Part shown: one piece after another, positions 63,959-64,000 of the stretch
Layout: the number at the start of each line of letters is the position of its first letter
Position numbering within the stretch: the stretch's first letter is position 1
Assembly: GCA_013400975.1 (NCBI GenBank)
Contig: WBMZ01009041.1
Coordinates: forward strand, 35,874 to 99,873
DNA length: 64,000 bases
Origin: Atrichornis clamosus
Lineage: Eukaryota > Chordata > Aves > Passeriformes > Menuridae
Direction: 5' to 3'
Program-made: the position numbers and the translations under genes
Notes under the pieces: model-generated
Databases searched by the model: none
What the model saw: only the letters and a program-made list of their open reading frames with translations
Told to the model about the DNA's origin: nothing

Positions 63959-64000
63959 TGTCTTAGTTTGAAAGGGCGATACCTGCCAAGGAAGGCAGGA
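63959..64000. mobile_element. Edge of an ERV LTR, cut by the window end
   Basis: TGTCTTAGTTTGAAAGGGCG followed by CCTGCCAAGGAAGGCAGGA matches, as I recall it, one terminus of an LTR family common in passerines. Only 42 bases are inside the window. It is probably the 3' end of an LTR read on the minus strand, but this cannot be settled from the piece shown. Confidence 0.5.

Noticed and set aside
1..64000. CRISPR array, operon, tRNA or rRNA genes
   Set aside because: No direct repeats with regular spacers, no bacterial-style gene packing and no tRNA or rRNA core sequences were seen. The repeat content is that of a bird nucleus.

Overview
The window looks like nuclear DNA of a bird, probably a songbird. 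It is AT-rich, has no operon-like gene packing, and contains many CR1 (chicken repeat 1) LINE fragments. Several of these end in the typical avian CR1 tail (CCATTCTATGATTC, or its reverse complement). It also carries several LTRs of endogenous retroviruses (ERVs) whose sequences I recognise as widespread in bird genomes. The songbird assignment is weaker: it rests on LTR pieces near 29.8-30.2 kb and at the right edge that I associate with passerines. No family names were checked against a database.

No complete protein-coding gene can be supported. The window reads as a gene desert or the inside of very long introns. Most open frames longer than 100 codons are explained by CR1 or LTR sequence. 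A few exon-like segments remain, all unassigned and of low confidence: 749-1132 (+), 13054-13356 (-), a GC-rich block at 14280-14696 (best frame on -), 20737-21129 (-), 48409-48510 (+) and 57178-57525 (-).

Layout: 183-672 is an exact 245-bp tandem duplication. 6.9-8.0 kb holds two CR1 fragments. 8.0-16.5 kb is mostly unique, with exon-like candidates and a GC-rich block at 13-14.7 kb. 16.5-16.9 kb is CR1. 16.9-26.4 kb is mostly unique and includes a pure (GAAAA)18 microsatellite. 26.4-32.3 kb is a transposon-rich island: a CR1, a solo LTR with perfect ACCTC target duplications, two more LTR pieces on the opposite strand, and a CR1 that keeps reverse transcriptase (RT) sequence and abuts an oppositely oriented tail. 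32.3-39.8 kb is mostly unique. 39.8-40.9 kb is a near-full-length ERVL-type LTR. 42.5-43.75 kb has two CR1s head to tail. 46.3-46.5, 51.9-52.1, 54.4-55.4 and 55.6-55.9 kb are further CR1 fragments. 57.8-58.2 kb is a second, internally deleted copy of the same LTR family seen at 39.8 kb. The window ends at 63959-64000 inside the edge of another LTR.

I looked for an undescribed biological system and did not find one. The best observations are about genome structure: the exact tandem duplication, the precisely delimited solo LTR, the LTR pile-up, the CR1 with an inverted tail, and the exon-like islands.
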